From Pseudomonadota bacterium (GTDB lineage: Bacteria; Pseudomonadota; Gammaproteobacteria; Steroidobacterales; JBCBZW01), in contig JBCCWS010000012.1 in NCBI GenBank assembly GCA_039193195.1, forward strand, positions 62,001 through 126,000: a stretch of 64,000 bases of DNA, given 5' to 3'. Positions 31,448-40,688 of the stretch are shown piece after piece. The notes below the pieces were generated by a model. That model saw only the letters and a program-made list of their open reading frames with translations, did no database searches and had not been told where the DNA came from. Numbering within the stretch: the stretch's first letter is position 1; each line of letters starts with the position of its first letter. The translations under genes and the position numbers were made by a program.

Positions 31448-34400
31448 CTACGCGTCCAGCTGTTGGGCGTACACAAGCCTCACTCGACGGCCCCCGGTGA
31501 GCGAGTGCAGGCGATCCAACAGTTGGCGCGTGGGGCGTACGCGCCAGTCATCGCCGAGCGACAGGCGGGCACCCGCTTGGGTACTACGGTAGAGCACGTT
31601 CACCTGGCAACAGCCGGGCGCGGTGAAGGGGCTCAGGGCCTCACGCAGCTCGCTGGCGAAGCGCTGTGCGTCCTCACCCCGATCCACGTCCGAGGGTGCT
31701 TGCCAAAAGATGTCCATGCGCCGAGCACACTTCTCCCACAGCTGATCGAGGTCCATGATCTCGCGCGCATCACCGCGCCAAGCGTCGCTGTAGTCGTCGT
31801 AGCGGAGCACGCAATCCACGACCAAGATTGTGTCCTTGACGATGGCGTTGCGCGCGCGCTGGTACAGATCGTCGTTGACCACGATCTCCATGCGCCCACT
31901 GCGATCATCGAGCATGAGCATCAGGCGCTGGCCACGTTTGCGGATGTCTACCAGCAGCCCCGCCACCCGCACGTTGCGCCGCCCAGCAGAGTAGCTGCGT
32001 TCACGTTGCGCTTGCGTCGGCTCCTCAGCCTGCAGCTCGCCGAGGCGACCGCTGGTGACCTCCGCAATCTCCGCCTCGTACTGGGCGAAGGGATGACCGC
32101 TCAGATAGAGCCCCAAGGCGTCACGCTCGTACTTCAGGCGCAGGCTCTCCGGCCACTCGGGACGAGGAGCGGCGCGCGGCGCGCTGGCTGCATCCGTCGC
32201 CGCCGACGGCGCCTCACTCGCGACCAAACCAAACAGATCATCCTGCCCTGCCTCGCTGGCCCGGGCTCGCTGCTCGGCGGCACGCAGGGCGTCGCCAAGC
32301 TGCGCATCGAGGGTGGCTCGATTGGCCCCGATACTGTCCATGGCACCGGAGCGGATCAGCCCCTCCAGCACTCGGCGGTTGATCCGCTGCAGATCGATGC
32401 GATCGCACACATCGTGAAGGCTCGTGAAGGGGCCGCCCCGTTCGCGTTCTTCGATCACCGCCTCCACGGCGCCGCGCCCCACGCCCTTGATGGCGCCAAG
32501 ACCGTAGCGAATACCCTCCTCTTCCGTGGTGAAGTAGTAGTCGGAGGCGTTTACGTCCGGCATCTTGACCTCGAGCTTCATTTCACGGCAGGCATCGACG
32601 AGGTGCATCAGCTTGTCCGTGTGCTCGAGATCGGCCGACAATACGGCCGCCATGAACGCCGCTGGGTAGTGCGCCTTCAGCCAGGCCGTATGATAGGAGA
32701 GCAGCGCATAGGCGGCAGAGTGTGACTTGTTGAACCCATAGCCAGCAAACTTCTCCATCAGGTCGAAGATGTGTGTTGCCACGCCCTCGTCGACGCCACG
32801 CGCAAGGGCACCCTCCATGAAGATGTCTCGCTGCTTCGCCATCTCCTCGGGCTTCTTCTTACCCATGGCGCGACGCAGAAGATCCGCGCCGCCGAGAGAG
32901 TAGCCGGCCAACACCTGGGCGATCTGCATCACCTGTTCCTGGTACAGGATCACCCCGTAGGTTGGCTCCAGGATCGACTCGAGCTCCGGGTGCGGGTAAG
33001 CGATCGCCGCCAAGCCGTGCTTGCGAGCGATGAAGTCATCCACCATGCCCGACTGCAGGGGGCCAGGACGGAACAAGGCGACGAGGGCTACGATGTCCTC
33101 GAAGCGATCCGGCTGCAGGCGCTTGATCAGGTCGCGCATACCGCGGGATTCGAGCTGGAACACGGCCACCGTGTCGCACGCCTTGAGCAAGTCAAAAGCG
33201 GCAACGTCATCCATGGCAACGGCGCGCAGATCGAGCGGCGCCTGACCCGCGCCCGCACGGGCCACGTCGATGGTCTTGACGGCGCGGTCGATGATCGTGA
33301 GCGTGCGTAGGCCCAAGAAATCGAACTTGACCAGGCCGATTGCTTCGACGTCGTCCTTGTCGAGCTGCGTGACCTTATTGCCGCCTCCCTCCTCGCATAC
33401 CAGCGGCGTGAAGTCCGTCAGCTCACCGGGCGCTATGACCACCCCGCCGGCATGCTTGCCGGCGTTGCGCGCCAGCCCTTCGAGGGATTGCGCCAAGTCG
33501 ATCACCGCGCTGACCTCTTCATCGCTGTGGTACTGGCGCTTGAGCTCCTCGTCCTGCTCCAAAGCCTTGTCCAAGGTCATACCGATTTCCATTGGGATGA
33601 GCTTGGCGATGCGGTCGACGAAACCGTAGGGATGCCCCAGCACGCGACCCACGTCACGCACCACGGCGCGCGCGGCCATGCTGCCATAGGTGATGATCTG
33701 GGAGACGCGATCACGGCCGTAGCGGTCGGCAACGTAGTCGATCACCCGGTCTCGACCTTCCATGCAGAAGTCGATATCGAAGTCGGGCATGGAGACGCGC
33801 TCAGGGTTCAGAAAGCGCTCGAACAGGAGGTCGTACTCGAGGGGATCTAGATCGGTGATGCCCAAGGCGTAGGCCACCAGAGAGCCCGCGCCTGAGCCAC
33901 GGCCAGGGCCCACTGGCACGTCGTTATCGCGCGCCCAGCGCACGAAGTCCGCCACGATGAGGAAGTAACCGGCGAAGCCCATGCCCTGGATGACGTCGAG
34001 CTCGCGGGCCAGGCGCTTATCGTAGACCTCCTCGGTGTGCTCCGTCGGGTGCTCGAGAAGCTTGGGCGCCAGGCGGCGAGCCGACTCTTCGGCGAGGAAG
34101 CGGTTCTCGTCGTAGCCATCGGGCAGTTCGAAGTCCGGCAGCACGCTCTTGCCGAGCGTCAGCTCCAGATTGCAACGCAGGGCGATCTCCACGCTGTTCT
34201 CAAGCGCCTCGGGGAGATCGTCAAATAGCTGGGCCATCTCCTCGACAGAGCGCAGGTACTGCTCCTGCGTATGCCGGCGCGGGCGCCGCGCGTCGGCGAG
34301 CGTGTAGCCATCGTGGATACACACGCGCGCCTCGTGGGAGTCGTACTCGTCAGGTTGGAGGAAGCACACGCCGTTGGTAGCCACCACCGGCACGGAGAAT

Positions 34401-34969
34401 TCGGCACTCAGCAGAACGGCGTCAGCGAGGTACTCATCTTCGCCCGGGCGGCCGATCCGCTCGAGCTCGACGTAGAACCGATCCTCGAAGACCCCTAGCC
34501 AGTGCTGGAGGCGTTCGCGGGCCAGGGGCGCGCGATTTTGCACTAGTGCTTGGCCGAGGTCGCCGTCCATAGCGCCGGAGAGCGCGATCAGCCCGCCGGT
34601 CGCCTCAGCGCTCAGCCACTCGCGTTCCACCCGCGGACGCCCATCGCGCAGTCCGTCCAGGTATGCGCGAGTCAATATATTTGATAGGTTACGGTATCCT
34701 GTGGCGTCTTGGCACAGAACGGTGAAGCGGTAGTCCGCCTGGCGCTCTTCATGGGCAGCGATGGTCAAGTCGGCGCCGATGATCGGCTTGATTCCAGCCT
34801 TCTCTGCGGCGCGATAGAACTTGACCATGGCGAACACGTTGCTGTGGTCAGTGATCGCCACCGCCCCCATGGCGTTATCCGCCACCTGTCGCACGAGGCC
34901 TGGGATCCGCACCACGCTGTCGATCAGCGAATACTCTGAATGCACGCGCAGGTGTACGAAGGCGCTCAT
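31448..34969 (-). CDS. dnaE: DNA polymerase III alpha subunit
   Basis: DnaE is the replicative polymerase subunit. The 1173-residue product has the N-terminal PHP domain ([15 protein letters not shown]), the palm with [20 protein letters not shown], and [14 protein letters not shown]. It has the finger region [21 protein letters not shown], and late helix-hairpin-helix and OB-fold parts ([26 protein letters not shown]). The length matches E. coli (1160). It begins at the ATG at 34969 and overlaps the rnhB stop by 4 nt (ATGA). Confidence 0.98.
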   Translation of the reverse strand: MSAFVHLRVHSEYSLIDSVVRIPGLVRQVADNAMGAVAITDHSNVFAMVKFYRAAEKAGIKPIIGADLTIAAHEERQADYRFTVLCQDATGYRNLSNILTRAYLDGLRDGRPRVEREWLSAEATGGLIALSGAMDGDLGQALVQNRAPLARERLQHWLGVFEDRFYVELERIGRPGEDEYLADAVLLSAEFSVPVVATNGVCFLQPDEYDSHEARVCIHDGYTLADARRPRRHTQEQYLRSVEEMAQLFDDLPEALENSVEIALRCNLELTLGKSVLPDFELPDGYDENRFLAEESARRLAPKLLEHPTEHTEEVYDKRLARELDVIQGMGFAGYFLIVADFVRWARDNDVPVGPGRGSGAGSLVAYALGITDLDPLEYDLLFERFLNPERVSMPDFDIDFCMEGRDRVIDYVADRYGRDRVSQIITYGSMAARAVVRDVGRVLGHPYGFVDRIAKLIPMEIGMTLDKALEQDEELKRQYHSDEEVSAVIDLAQSLEGLARNAGKHAGGVVIAPGELTDFTPLVCEEGGGNKVTQLDKDDVEAIGLVKFDFLGLRTLTIIDRAVKTIDVARAGAGQAPLDLRAVAMDDVAAFDLLKACDTVAVFQLESRGMRDLIKRLQPDRFEDIVALVALFRPGPLQSGMVDDFIARKHGLAAIAYPHPELESILEPTYGVILYQEQVMQIAQVLAGYSLGGADLLRRAMGKKKPEEMAKQRDIFMEGALARGVDEGVATHIFDLMEKFAGYGFNKSHSAAYALLSYHTAWLKAHYPAAFMAAVLSADLEHTDKLMHLVDACREMKLEVKMPDVNASDYYFTTEEEGIRYGLGAIKGVGRGAVEAVIEERERGGPFTSLHDVCDRIDLQRINRRVLEGLIRSGAMDSIGANRATLDAQLGDALRAAEQRARASEAGQDDLFGLVASEAPSAATDAASAPRAAPRPEWPESLRLKYERDALGLYLSGHPFAQYEAEIAEVTSGRLGELQAEEPTQAQRERSYSAGRRNVRVAGLLVDIRKRGQRLMLMLDDRSGRMEIVVNDDLYQRARNAIVKDTILVVDCVLRYDDYSDAWRGDAREIMDLDQLWEKCARRMDIFWQAPSDVDRGEDAQRFASELREALSPFTAPGCCQVNVLYRSTQAGARLSLGDDWRVRPTRQLLDRLHSLTGGRRVRLVYAQQLDA

Positions 34970-35688
34970 GCCGCGCCCTCGCGCAACTCCTTGAGGGCCG
35001 CATGCACAGGCGCGAAGCTGCGACGATGCAGCACGCATGGCCCGGCCTCCCGCAGCGCCTCCAGGTGCGCTCGCGTGGGGTAGCCCTTGTGTTTCTCAAA
35101 CCCGTAAGCGGGAAAGCAGGCGTGCGCCTGCACCATGTGCTCATCGCGCCACACCTTCGCCAAGATGGACGCTGCGCTGATCGACGCCACGCTCGCGTCG
35201 CCACCGATCACCGCCTCAGCGCGCCCGACGCCCTGCGGTAACTTGGGCAGTTCACGTCCGTCAACCAAGGCGCGATCTGCGGGCCCATCGCTTACCACGC
35301 CGGCGAGCGCTCGGGTCATCGCCAGAAGGCTGGCCCGCAGGATGTTAAGGCGATCAATTTCCTCAACCGCGGCGCTCGCGATACACCAGGCAGTCGCCTG
35401 CTCGCGCAGCTCGGCGGCGAGGCGCTCGCGCTGCCGCGCCGTGAGCTTCTTCGAGTCCCGCAGGCCATCGGGAATCCGGCGTGGGTGCAGGACCACTGCA
35501 GCGGCGACCACCGGCCCCGCCAGGGGCCCGCGCCCCACCTCATCGACGCCGATGGGCCAACGCCGCGCGCGCACGCCACGGCGCCCGCCTCCGTGAACGG
35601 TCGCGCCCGGCAAGGGCAGCTTCTGCGATACCGCGTCCCCTACTCGCCCTGTGCTCCTACTGCCCCCGACGGCCAATATGCCTCCCAT
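34966..35688 (-). CDS. rnhB: Ribonuclease HII
   Basis: RNase HII nicks DNA at single ribonucleotides and degrades RNA in RNA-DNA hybrids. The family motif [40 protein letters not shown] and [18 protein letters not shown] are all present. The start is uncertain: I give the ATG at 35688 (240 residues), which leaves a long, basic N-terminal stretch ([18 protein letters not shown]). Homologues start much nearer to GVDEVGRG, so a downstream GTG is possible. It overlaps dnaE by 4 nt. The usual upstream partner lpxB is separated from it by the inverted ppk2 gene. Confidence 0.93.
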   Translation of the reverse strand: MGGILAVGGSRSTGRVGDAVSQKLPLPGATVHGGGRRGVRARRWPIGVDEVGRGPLAGPVVAAAVVLHPRRIPDGLRDSKKLTARQRERLAAELREQATAWCIASAAVEEIDRLNILRASLLAMTRALAGVVSDGPADRALVDGRELPKLPQGVGRAEAVIGGDASVASISAASILAKVWRDEHMVQAHACFPAYGFEKHKGYPTRAHLEALREAGPCVLHRRSFAPVHAALKELREGAA

Positions 35689-35790
35689 CGCCCGTTCGCT
35701 GTCTTGTGCCCGCCCATCTAAGAGCGTGTCTGGCGCTGGCAGGCGCGTCAACCTTGATCTCGCTGTGCCACTCGTGCCTGATTGGGCGCC

Positions 35791-36579
35791 ATGAGTTCAC
35801 CGTACAAGCAGGCGCTGCGAGCGCTGCAGATACAGCTAGTGCGCATGCAGCGGCGGATCATCGACGAAGGTCTGCGAGTGCTGGTGCTGTTCGAGGGACG
35901 TGACACCTCCGGTAAGGACGGCGTCATCAAACGCGTTACACAGCACTTGAGCCCGCGCGATCTGCGCGTGGTTGCCCTGGGCAAGCCCTCTGACCGCGAT
36001 ACGGCCAGCTGGTACTTTCAACGCTACGCTCACCACCTGCCAGCCGACGGGGAGCTCGTGCTGTTCAATCGCAGCTGGTACAACCGCGCCGGCGTCGAGC
36101 GCGTAATGGGCTTCTGCAGCGATGAGCAGCACGAGCGCTTCCTGCGCCAGGTGCTCCCCTTCGAGCGCATGTTGGTCGACTCGGGGACGATCCTGCTTAA
36201 GTACTTCTTGGACATCTCCCGCGACGAGCAGGCCGAACGCCTGGCGGCGCGTCGGGAAGATCCTCTGAAGCAATGGAAGATCAGTCCCATCGACGCCGTG
36301 GCCCTCGAGCATTGGGACGAGTACTCGGCTGCCCGCGATGAGATGTTGACCCGCACCCACACCCGGGAGATCCCCTGGTGGGTGGTGCGCACGAACGAAA
36401 AGCGCGAGGCACGCCTCAACGTGATCCGGCACCTGCTTAGCGAAGTCTGTCCCGACCTCACGCCACAGGCAGACGCCCCGGAAGGTAAGTTAGACGAGGA
36501 CGTGCTGTTCGCCTTCGGCCCCGACCGCCTGCCCGGTAAGAGCGCCGCACAGCGGAACACCACCACCTTGGCGCACTGA
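35791..36579 (+). CDS. ppk2: Polyphosphate kinase 2 family protein
   Basis: PPK2 enzymes transfer phosphate between polyphosphate and nucleotides, usually favouring nucleotide phosphorylation. The 262-residue product has the Walker A-like [16 protein letters not shown], the lid/arginine region [21 protein letters not shown], and the Walker B region [19 protein letters not shown]. The single-domain length fits class I PPK2. I choose the ATG at 35791 over an in-frame TTG at 35782. It is inverted relative to its neighbours, wedged between lpxB and rnhB. Phosphate-starvation genes occur at the far end of the window but are not linked to it. Confidence 0.93.
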   Translation: MSSPYKQALRALQIQLVRMQRRIIDEGLRVLVLFEGRDTSGKDGVIKRVTQHLSPRDLRVVALGKPSDRDTASWYFQRYAHHLPADGELVLFNRSWYNRAGVERVMGFCSDEQHERFLRQVLPFERMLVDSGTILLKYFLDISRDEQAERLAARREDPLKQWKISPIDAVALEHWDEYSAARDEMLTRTHTREIPWWVVRTNEKREARLNVIRHLLSEVCPDLTPQADAPEGKLDEDVLFAFGPDRLPGKSAAQRNTTTLAH

Positions 36580-36590
36580 TGGACGTGCCC

Positions 36591-37781
36591 CTACGAGCTC
36601 GCCCGCGCTCGCGCTTCGAGGAGATCCTGCAGCGCCTGCGCTGCGCGCTCGCTGGCGCCGCGACGCAAAAGTCGGTGCAGCCGCTGGTAGGTACTCGTGA
36701 GCCGGGCCTGCGCCGAGCCAGGCGCATCGAGTTGCTCGAGCACCGCGCTGCCGAGGGCAGGGCCGCTCACCTCCTCTTGAATGATCTCTGGCACCAGATC
36801 CTCCCCCGCCAACAGGTTGGGCAGGGAAAAGCGTTCCGTGGTCATCAACTTCAATCGCCTGGCCACCCAAGCGCTCACGGGAGAGACCCGGTAGCACACG
36901 ACCATCGGCCGCTTGATGAGCAGCGCCTCCAGCGTTGCGGTACCGGAGGCGAGGAGCACGACGTCAGCAGCTGCCATGACCTCGCTGGAACGACCATCGA
37001 ACAGCGTGAGTGGGAGCGGTGGTCCAGCCTGCGCCGCCAACAAGGTCTCGAAGGTGCCGCGCACCGCCGGGCTCGCCATCGCACTGATGAAGCGCGCTGA
37101 CGGCCGACGCGCTAGCAGCCAACGCATGGCCTGGCCCAGGGGCTCCGCGAGGCGGCGCACCTCGCCCTGGCGACTGCCCGGCAGTATCGCTACCACAGGA
37201 GAGTCTTCCTTCACCGCAAGGCCCAACCCGGCTCGCGCGCGCGTCTGATCGTTGTGCATCGGGACGTGATCGGCCAACGGATGACCGGTGAAGGTGGCCC
37301 CGACGTCGTGCTGCGCGTAGAACTCCGCCTCGAAAGGCAGCAGGCAGAGCACGTGATCGACGCTTTCGCCGATCCGCCTTACCCGACCGCTGCGCCAGGC
37401 CCAAAACTGCGGACTCACGTACTGCACAGTGCGCAGACCGCGCGCGCGCGTACGCAGGCGCCGCGCCAGCCCTAGGGTGAAGTCCGGCGAGTCGATGCCC
37501 ACGTACAGGTCCGGAGCGGCGGCGGAGATCTCGCGCACGAGGCGCGCCCGCAGGCGCAGCAACCGCGGAAGGTGACCTAATACTTCCGCAAGACCCATGA
37601 CAGCAATCTCATCGCTGTCCGCCAGCAGCTCGCAGCCTAGGGCACGCATGCGCGGGCCTGCCATGCCGAAACAGTGGACCTCAGGATATCGCTCGCGAAG
37701 CGCCTCGATCAGCCCGGCACCGAGCGCATCACCGGAAGCCTCACCGGCGACCAGAGCGATACGGGGCGCACGCTTTGACAT
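36591..37781 (-). CDS. lpxB: Lipid-A-disaccharide synthase
   Basis: LpxB joins UDP-diacylglucosamine and lipid X to form the lipid A disaccharide at the inner membrane. The 396-residue product has IALVAGEASGDALGAGLIEAL at its start, YVGIDSPDFTL, VQYVSPQFWAWRSGR, VAILPGSRQGEV and LLASGTATLEALLIKRPMVV. I place the start at the ATG at 37781 (MSKRAPRIALVAG). It converges on ppk2 with 11 nt between stop codons and follows lpxA by 26 nt. Confidence 0.97.
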   Translation of the reverse strand: MSKRAPRIALVAGEASGDALGAGLIEALRERYPEVHCFGMAGPRMRALGCELLADSDEIAVMGLAEVLGHLPRLLRLRARLVREISAAAPDLYVGIDSPDFTLGLARRLRTRARGLRTVQYVSPQFWAWRSGRVRRIGESVDHVLCLLPFEAEFYAQHDVGATFTGHPLADHVPMHNDQTRARAGLGLAVKEDSPVVAILPGSRQGEVRRLAEPLGQAMRWLLARRPSARFISAMASPAVRGTFETLLAAQAGPPLPLTLFDGRSSEVMAAADVVLLASGTATLEALLIKRPMVVCYRVSPVSAWVARRLKLMTTERFSLPNLLAGEDLVPEIIQEEVSGPALGSAVLEQLDAPGSAQARLTSTYQRLHRLLRRGASERAAQALQDLLEARARASS

Positions 37782-37807
37782 AGGCGCCGTCCCCGGGGGC
37801 CGCGACG

Positions 37808-38581
37808 CTAGCGGATGATGCTGCGCTGAGTGTCGCGCAGGAAATCGACCAACGGTTGCAGCTCCGGCTGTTTGCCGACGAGCACCTCCAGCTGGGCCAG
37901 CGCCTGCTCGAAACGCAGATCGCTGCGGTAAAGCACCTTGAACGCGTTGCGGATGTTGCGCACCTGCTCGGCGGTGAACCCGCGGCGCTTCAGCCCCTCG
38001 CTGTTCACCCCACGAGGCTCGGCCAGGTGCCCCGCCGCCATGACGTACGGCGGCACATCGCGCGATAGACCACAATCCATCGCGGTGAAGGCATGGCGAC
38101 CGATTCGGCAAAACTGATGGACTTTGGTGAAACCACCGAGCACCGCGTAATCGTCGATCGTGACATGGCCCGCGAGCGTCGTGTTGTTGGCCATGATCGT
38201 GTGGTCACCGACCCGGCAATCGTGAGCCACGTGCACGTACGCCATGATCCAATTGCCCTCACCGATACGGGTGAGGCCACCGCCACCGCGCGTGCCGCGG
38301 TTGATGGTGCAATACTCGCGGATCGTGTTGTTCGCGCCGATCTGCAGGCGACTTTGCTCGTCGTCGTCGAACTTCTTGTCCTGCGGATCGCCGCCGATTG
38401 CAGCGAAGGGGTAGATGCGGGTGCGTGGACCGATGGTAGTAGGTCCATCGATCACCACGTGGGCGCCGATCCGGCAACCCTCCGCGATCTCCACGCCAGC
38501 GCCGATTACCGCGAACGGATCGACCTGCACCGAGTCATGTAGGCGAGCCTGCGGTGAAATCACCGCGCGCTCGTCTCTCAA
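37808..38581 (-). CDS. lpxA: UDP-N-acetylglucosamine O-acyltransferase
   Basis: LpxA adds the first 3-hydroxyacyl chain of lipid A. The 257-residue product is a left-handed beta-helix of hexapeptide repeats with the catalytic His120 in [12 protein letters not shown], and a C-terminal helical domain ([24 protein letters not shown]). It starts with TTG at 38581, which overlaps the fabZ stop as TTGA. The N-terminus aligns well with the family, so this rare start is credible. Confidence 0.97.
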   Translation of the reverse strand: MRDERAVISPQARLHDSVQVDPFAVIGAGVEIAEGCRIGAHVVIDGPTTIGPRTRIYPFAAIGGDPQDKKFDDDEQSRLQIGANNTIREYCTINRGTRGGGGLTRIGEGNWIMAYVHVAHDCRVGDHTIMANNTTLAGHVTIDDYAVLGGFTKVHQFCRIGRHAFTAMDCGLSRDVPPYVMAAGHLAEPRGVNSEGLKRRGFTAEQVRNIRNAFKVLYRSDLRFEQALAQLEVLVGKQPELQPLVDFLRDTQRSIIR

Positions 38582-39045
38582 CTGCCAATCTCCACCCGTG
38601 CAGCCATGATCTCCGCCTTCGCCGCGACGTCCCCGTCGACCTCCGCCACCGCATCGAAGCGCCAGATGTTCTTCACCGTGCGCAGCGAACGCACCTTCAG
38701 GGTGAGCGTATCGCCGGGTTCTACGGGGCGCTTGAAGCGGGCTTTGTCGATGCCGCAGATGTAGTAGAGCACCGTCTCATCCGGCACTCCGAGGGTCTGG
38801 AAAGCGAGCAGCCCCGTCGCCTGGGCGAGGGCCTCGATGATGAGCACGCCCGGCATGACCGGCCGATGGGGGAAGTGCCCGGTAAAAAACGGCTCGTTGA
38901 TGGTGACCTGTTTGATCGCCACCAGGTGGCTATCCGCCACGCACTCGAGCACCCGGTCGACGAGAAGAAACGGGTAGCGATGTGGCAGCTGGCTCATCAC
39001 CTTGTGGATGTCCATCACCGGCTTTTGCTCTCCTGCTGCCATCAT
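38578..39045 (-). CDS. fabZ: 3-hydroxyacyl-ACP dehydratase FabZ
   Basis: FabZ dehydrates 3-hydroxyacyl-ACP in fatty acid elongation and competes with LpxA and LpxD for the same substrate pool. The 155-residue hot-dog-fold protein has [15 protein letters not shown] and the catalytic block [20 protein letters not shown]. The active-site His and Glu are both present. Two ATG codons stand side by side at the start (39045 and 39042), preceded by AAGGGGAG. It is 19 nt downstream of lpxD and overlaps lpxA. Confidence 0.97.
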   Translation of the reverse strand: MMAAGEQKPVMDIHKVMSQLPHRYPFLLVDRVLECVADSHLVAIKQVTINEPFFTGHFPHRPVMPGVLIIEALAQATGLLAFQTLGVPDETVLYYICGIDKARFKRPVEPGDTLTLKVRSLRTVKNIWRFDAVAEVDGDVAAKAEIMAARVEIGS

Positions 39046-39064
39046 CTCCCCTTGTTCCGCCGAT

Positions 39065-40105
39065 CTATCGTTTGCGAGTGGCCACCTGTTTTTCCAGGCG
39101 CTTCACGCGGCCCGCCAACTCATCGAGCTGCTTGTAGCGCGCCACGCCGCGCGCCCAACGCTTGTTCTCTTGTACGGGAATGCCGCTGGAGTAAACACCG
39201 GGACCGTCGAGGGACTTGGTCACCATGGTCATGCCGGTCACTACCACGTCATCGCCGATCTCGATATGGCCGTTGAAACACGCTGCGCCGCCAATCATAC
39301 AGCGTTGGCCTATGCTCGTGCTGCCGGAGATCCCGACGCATGCGGCAATCACCGTGTGTTCGCCGACAGTGACGTTGTGCGCTACCTGGATGAGGTTATC
39401 CAAGCGCACGCCGTTGCCAATCACAGTGTCCCCGATCGCCCCACGATCGATAGTGGTGGAGGCGCCGATCTCGACATCGTTTCCTATCCGCACCCCGCCC
39501 ACTTGGGGCACACCGATCCAGCCCCCAGCCGTGCGAGCCATGCCGAACCCGTCTGCGCCGATGACCACTGCTGGGTGCAGCACCACGCGATCACCCAGCG
39601 TGACCTCATGGCAGAGGGTCACGTTTGCTGCCAAGCGGCAGTCAGCCCCGAGACGAGATTTCGTGCCGATGACACAGCCAGCGCCGACAACGGTGTTTCG
39701 CCCTATGCGGACCTCATCCTCGATGACTGCATTCGGGCCGATGGCGACGCCTCTCGCGAGCTCTACGCGCGCGCCGAGCACAGCGGAGGGATGGATCCCC
39801 GCTTCTGGACGCACTCGAGGGTAGAGCCAGTCGGCGATGCGTGCGTATGTCAGGTAGGGGTCGTCGCTGATCAGCGCATCGACCGGACAGGAGTCCAGAT
39901 GGCGGCGCTGGAGCACCACAGCCCCAGCGCGGGTAGTGGCGAGCGCCCGTGTGTAGCGCGGGTTGGCAAGAAAGCTCAGAGCGTCTTCGCCGGCGTCGCT
40001 GAGGGTGGCGACGCGGGCAATCGTGCGGGTTGGGTCTCCCCGCAGCGACGCACCGGCACGCACGGCCAGGTCACCCAGGCGCAGCGCCAGAGGCCCCTCA
40101 CGCAC
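39065..40105 (-). CDS. lpxD: UDP-3-O-(3-hydroxyacyl)glucosamine N-acyltransferase
   Basis: LpxD adds the second hydroxyacyl chain in lipid A synthesis. The 346-residue product has the uridine-binding N-terminal domain ([13 protein letters not shown]), many hexapeptide repeats, the catalytic [13 protein letters not shown], and [22 protein letters not shown]-terminal coiled region ([15 protein letters not shown]) ends the protein. It starts with GTG at 40105, 16 nt after skp. Confidence 0.97.
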   Translation of the reverse strand: MREGPLALRLGDLAVRAGASLRGDPTRTIARVATLSDAGEDALSFLANPRYTRALATTRAGAVVLQRRHLDSCPVDALISDDPYLTYARIADWLYPRVRPEAGIHPSAVLGARVELARGVAIGPNAVIEDEVRIGRNTVVGAGCVIGTKSRLGADCRLAANVTLCHEVTLGDRVVLHPAVVIGADGFGMARTAGGWIGVPQVGGVRIGNDVEIGASTTIDRGAIGDTVIGNGVRLDNLIQVAHNVTVGEHTVIAACVGISGSTSIGQRCMIGGAACFNGHIEIGDDVVVTGMTMVTKSLDGPGVYSSGIPVQENKRWARGVARYKQLDELAGRVKRLEKQVATRKR

Positions 40106-40121
40106 ACCGGCGCCCTCGCGA

Positions 40122-40637
40122 TCAGCGGGCGTTCTTCTCCAGAGCCTTCAGAACGTCGTCGGTGATATTCGCCTTGTCGCTCACGTAGAGCACACCTTCA
40201 CCCACCAACAGGTCGTAGCGCTTGCTCTTAGCGTAGTCCTGTACCGCCGTCAGTAGCTCGCGCTGCAGCTTGCTCAGCGCTTCGTTGCGAGCGATGTTGA
40301 AGTCTTCCTGCAGCTCGCGCTCCTTGCGCTTGTAGTCGAGCTCGCGACGCTTGATATCGGCTTCCTTGCGCTCGCGCTCGCTGGCGCCCATCACCGGGCT
40401 GTCGCGACGGAAATTCTCCACCTCACGCTGCAGCGCCTGACCCTCGTTCTGTACTTCCTTCAAGCGGGGTGCGAACTGCTGGTTCAGCTGCTCCTGCACG
40501 GACTGGGACTGCGGAGCGGCGTCCACCAGGCGGGCGAAATCTACCACCCCCACTTTCAGGTCGGCGGCGGTAGCAGCGGTCGTAGCGCAGAGCATCAGCG
40601 CCACGCTCAGGAACATGGTTTTGGTCGCTTGTCGCAT
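40122..40637 (-). CDS. skp: Periplasmic chaperone Skp/OmpH
   Basis: Skp carries unfolded outer-membrane proteins across the periplasm to the BAM complex. The 171-residue product has a signal peptide (TMFLSVALMLCATTAATA, cleavage near ATAADL) and then LKVGVVDFARLVDAAPQS. A long charged coiled coil follows (RERKEADIKRRELDYKRKERELQEDF), the tentacle part of the trimer. The start is the ATG at 40637 with GAGGT 7 nt before it. It is 51 nt downstream of its functional partner bamA. Confidence 0.94.
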   Translation of the reverse strand: MRQATKTMFLSVALMLCATTAATAADLKVGVVDFARLVDAAPQSQSVQEQLNQQFAPRLKEVQNEGQALQREVENFRRDSPVMGASERERKEADIKRRELDYKRKERELQEDFNIARNEALSKLQRELLTAVQDYAKSKRYDLLVGEGVLYVSDKANITDDVLKALEKNAR

Positions 40638-40688
40638 GGGGTGTACCTCTATTTTCCTTTTCGTTAGGTAAATGGGTGCGGGAAGCAA

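Noticed and set aside
31145-32725. A 526-codon open frame on the plus strand opposite accA and dnaE
   Set aside because: It is antisense to two strongly conserved genes, its translation has no domain features, and long antisense frames are expected in GC-rich coding DNA.
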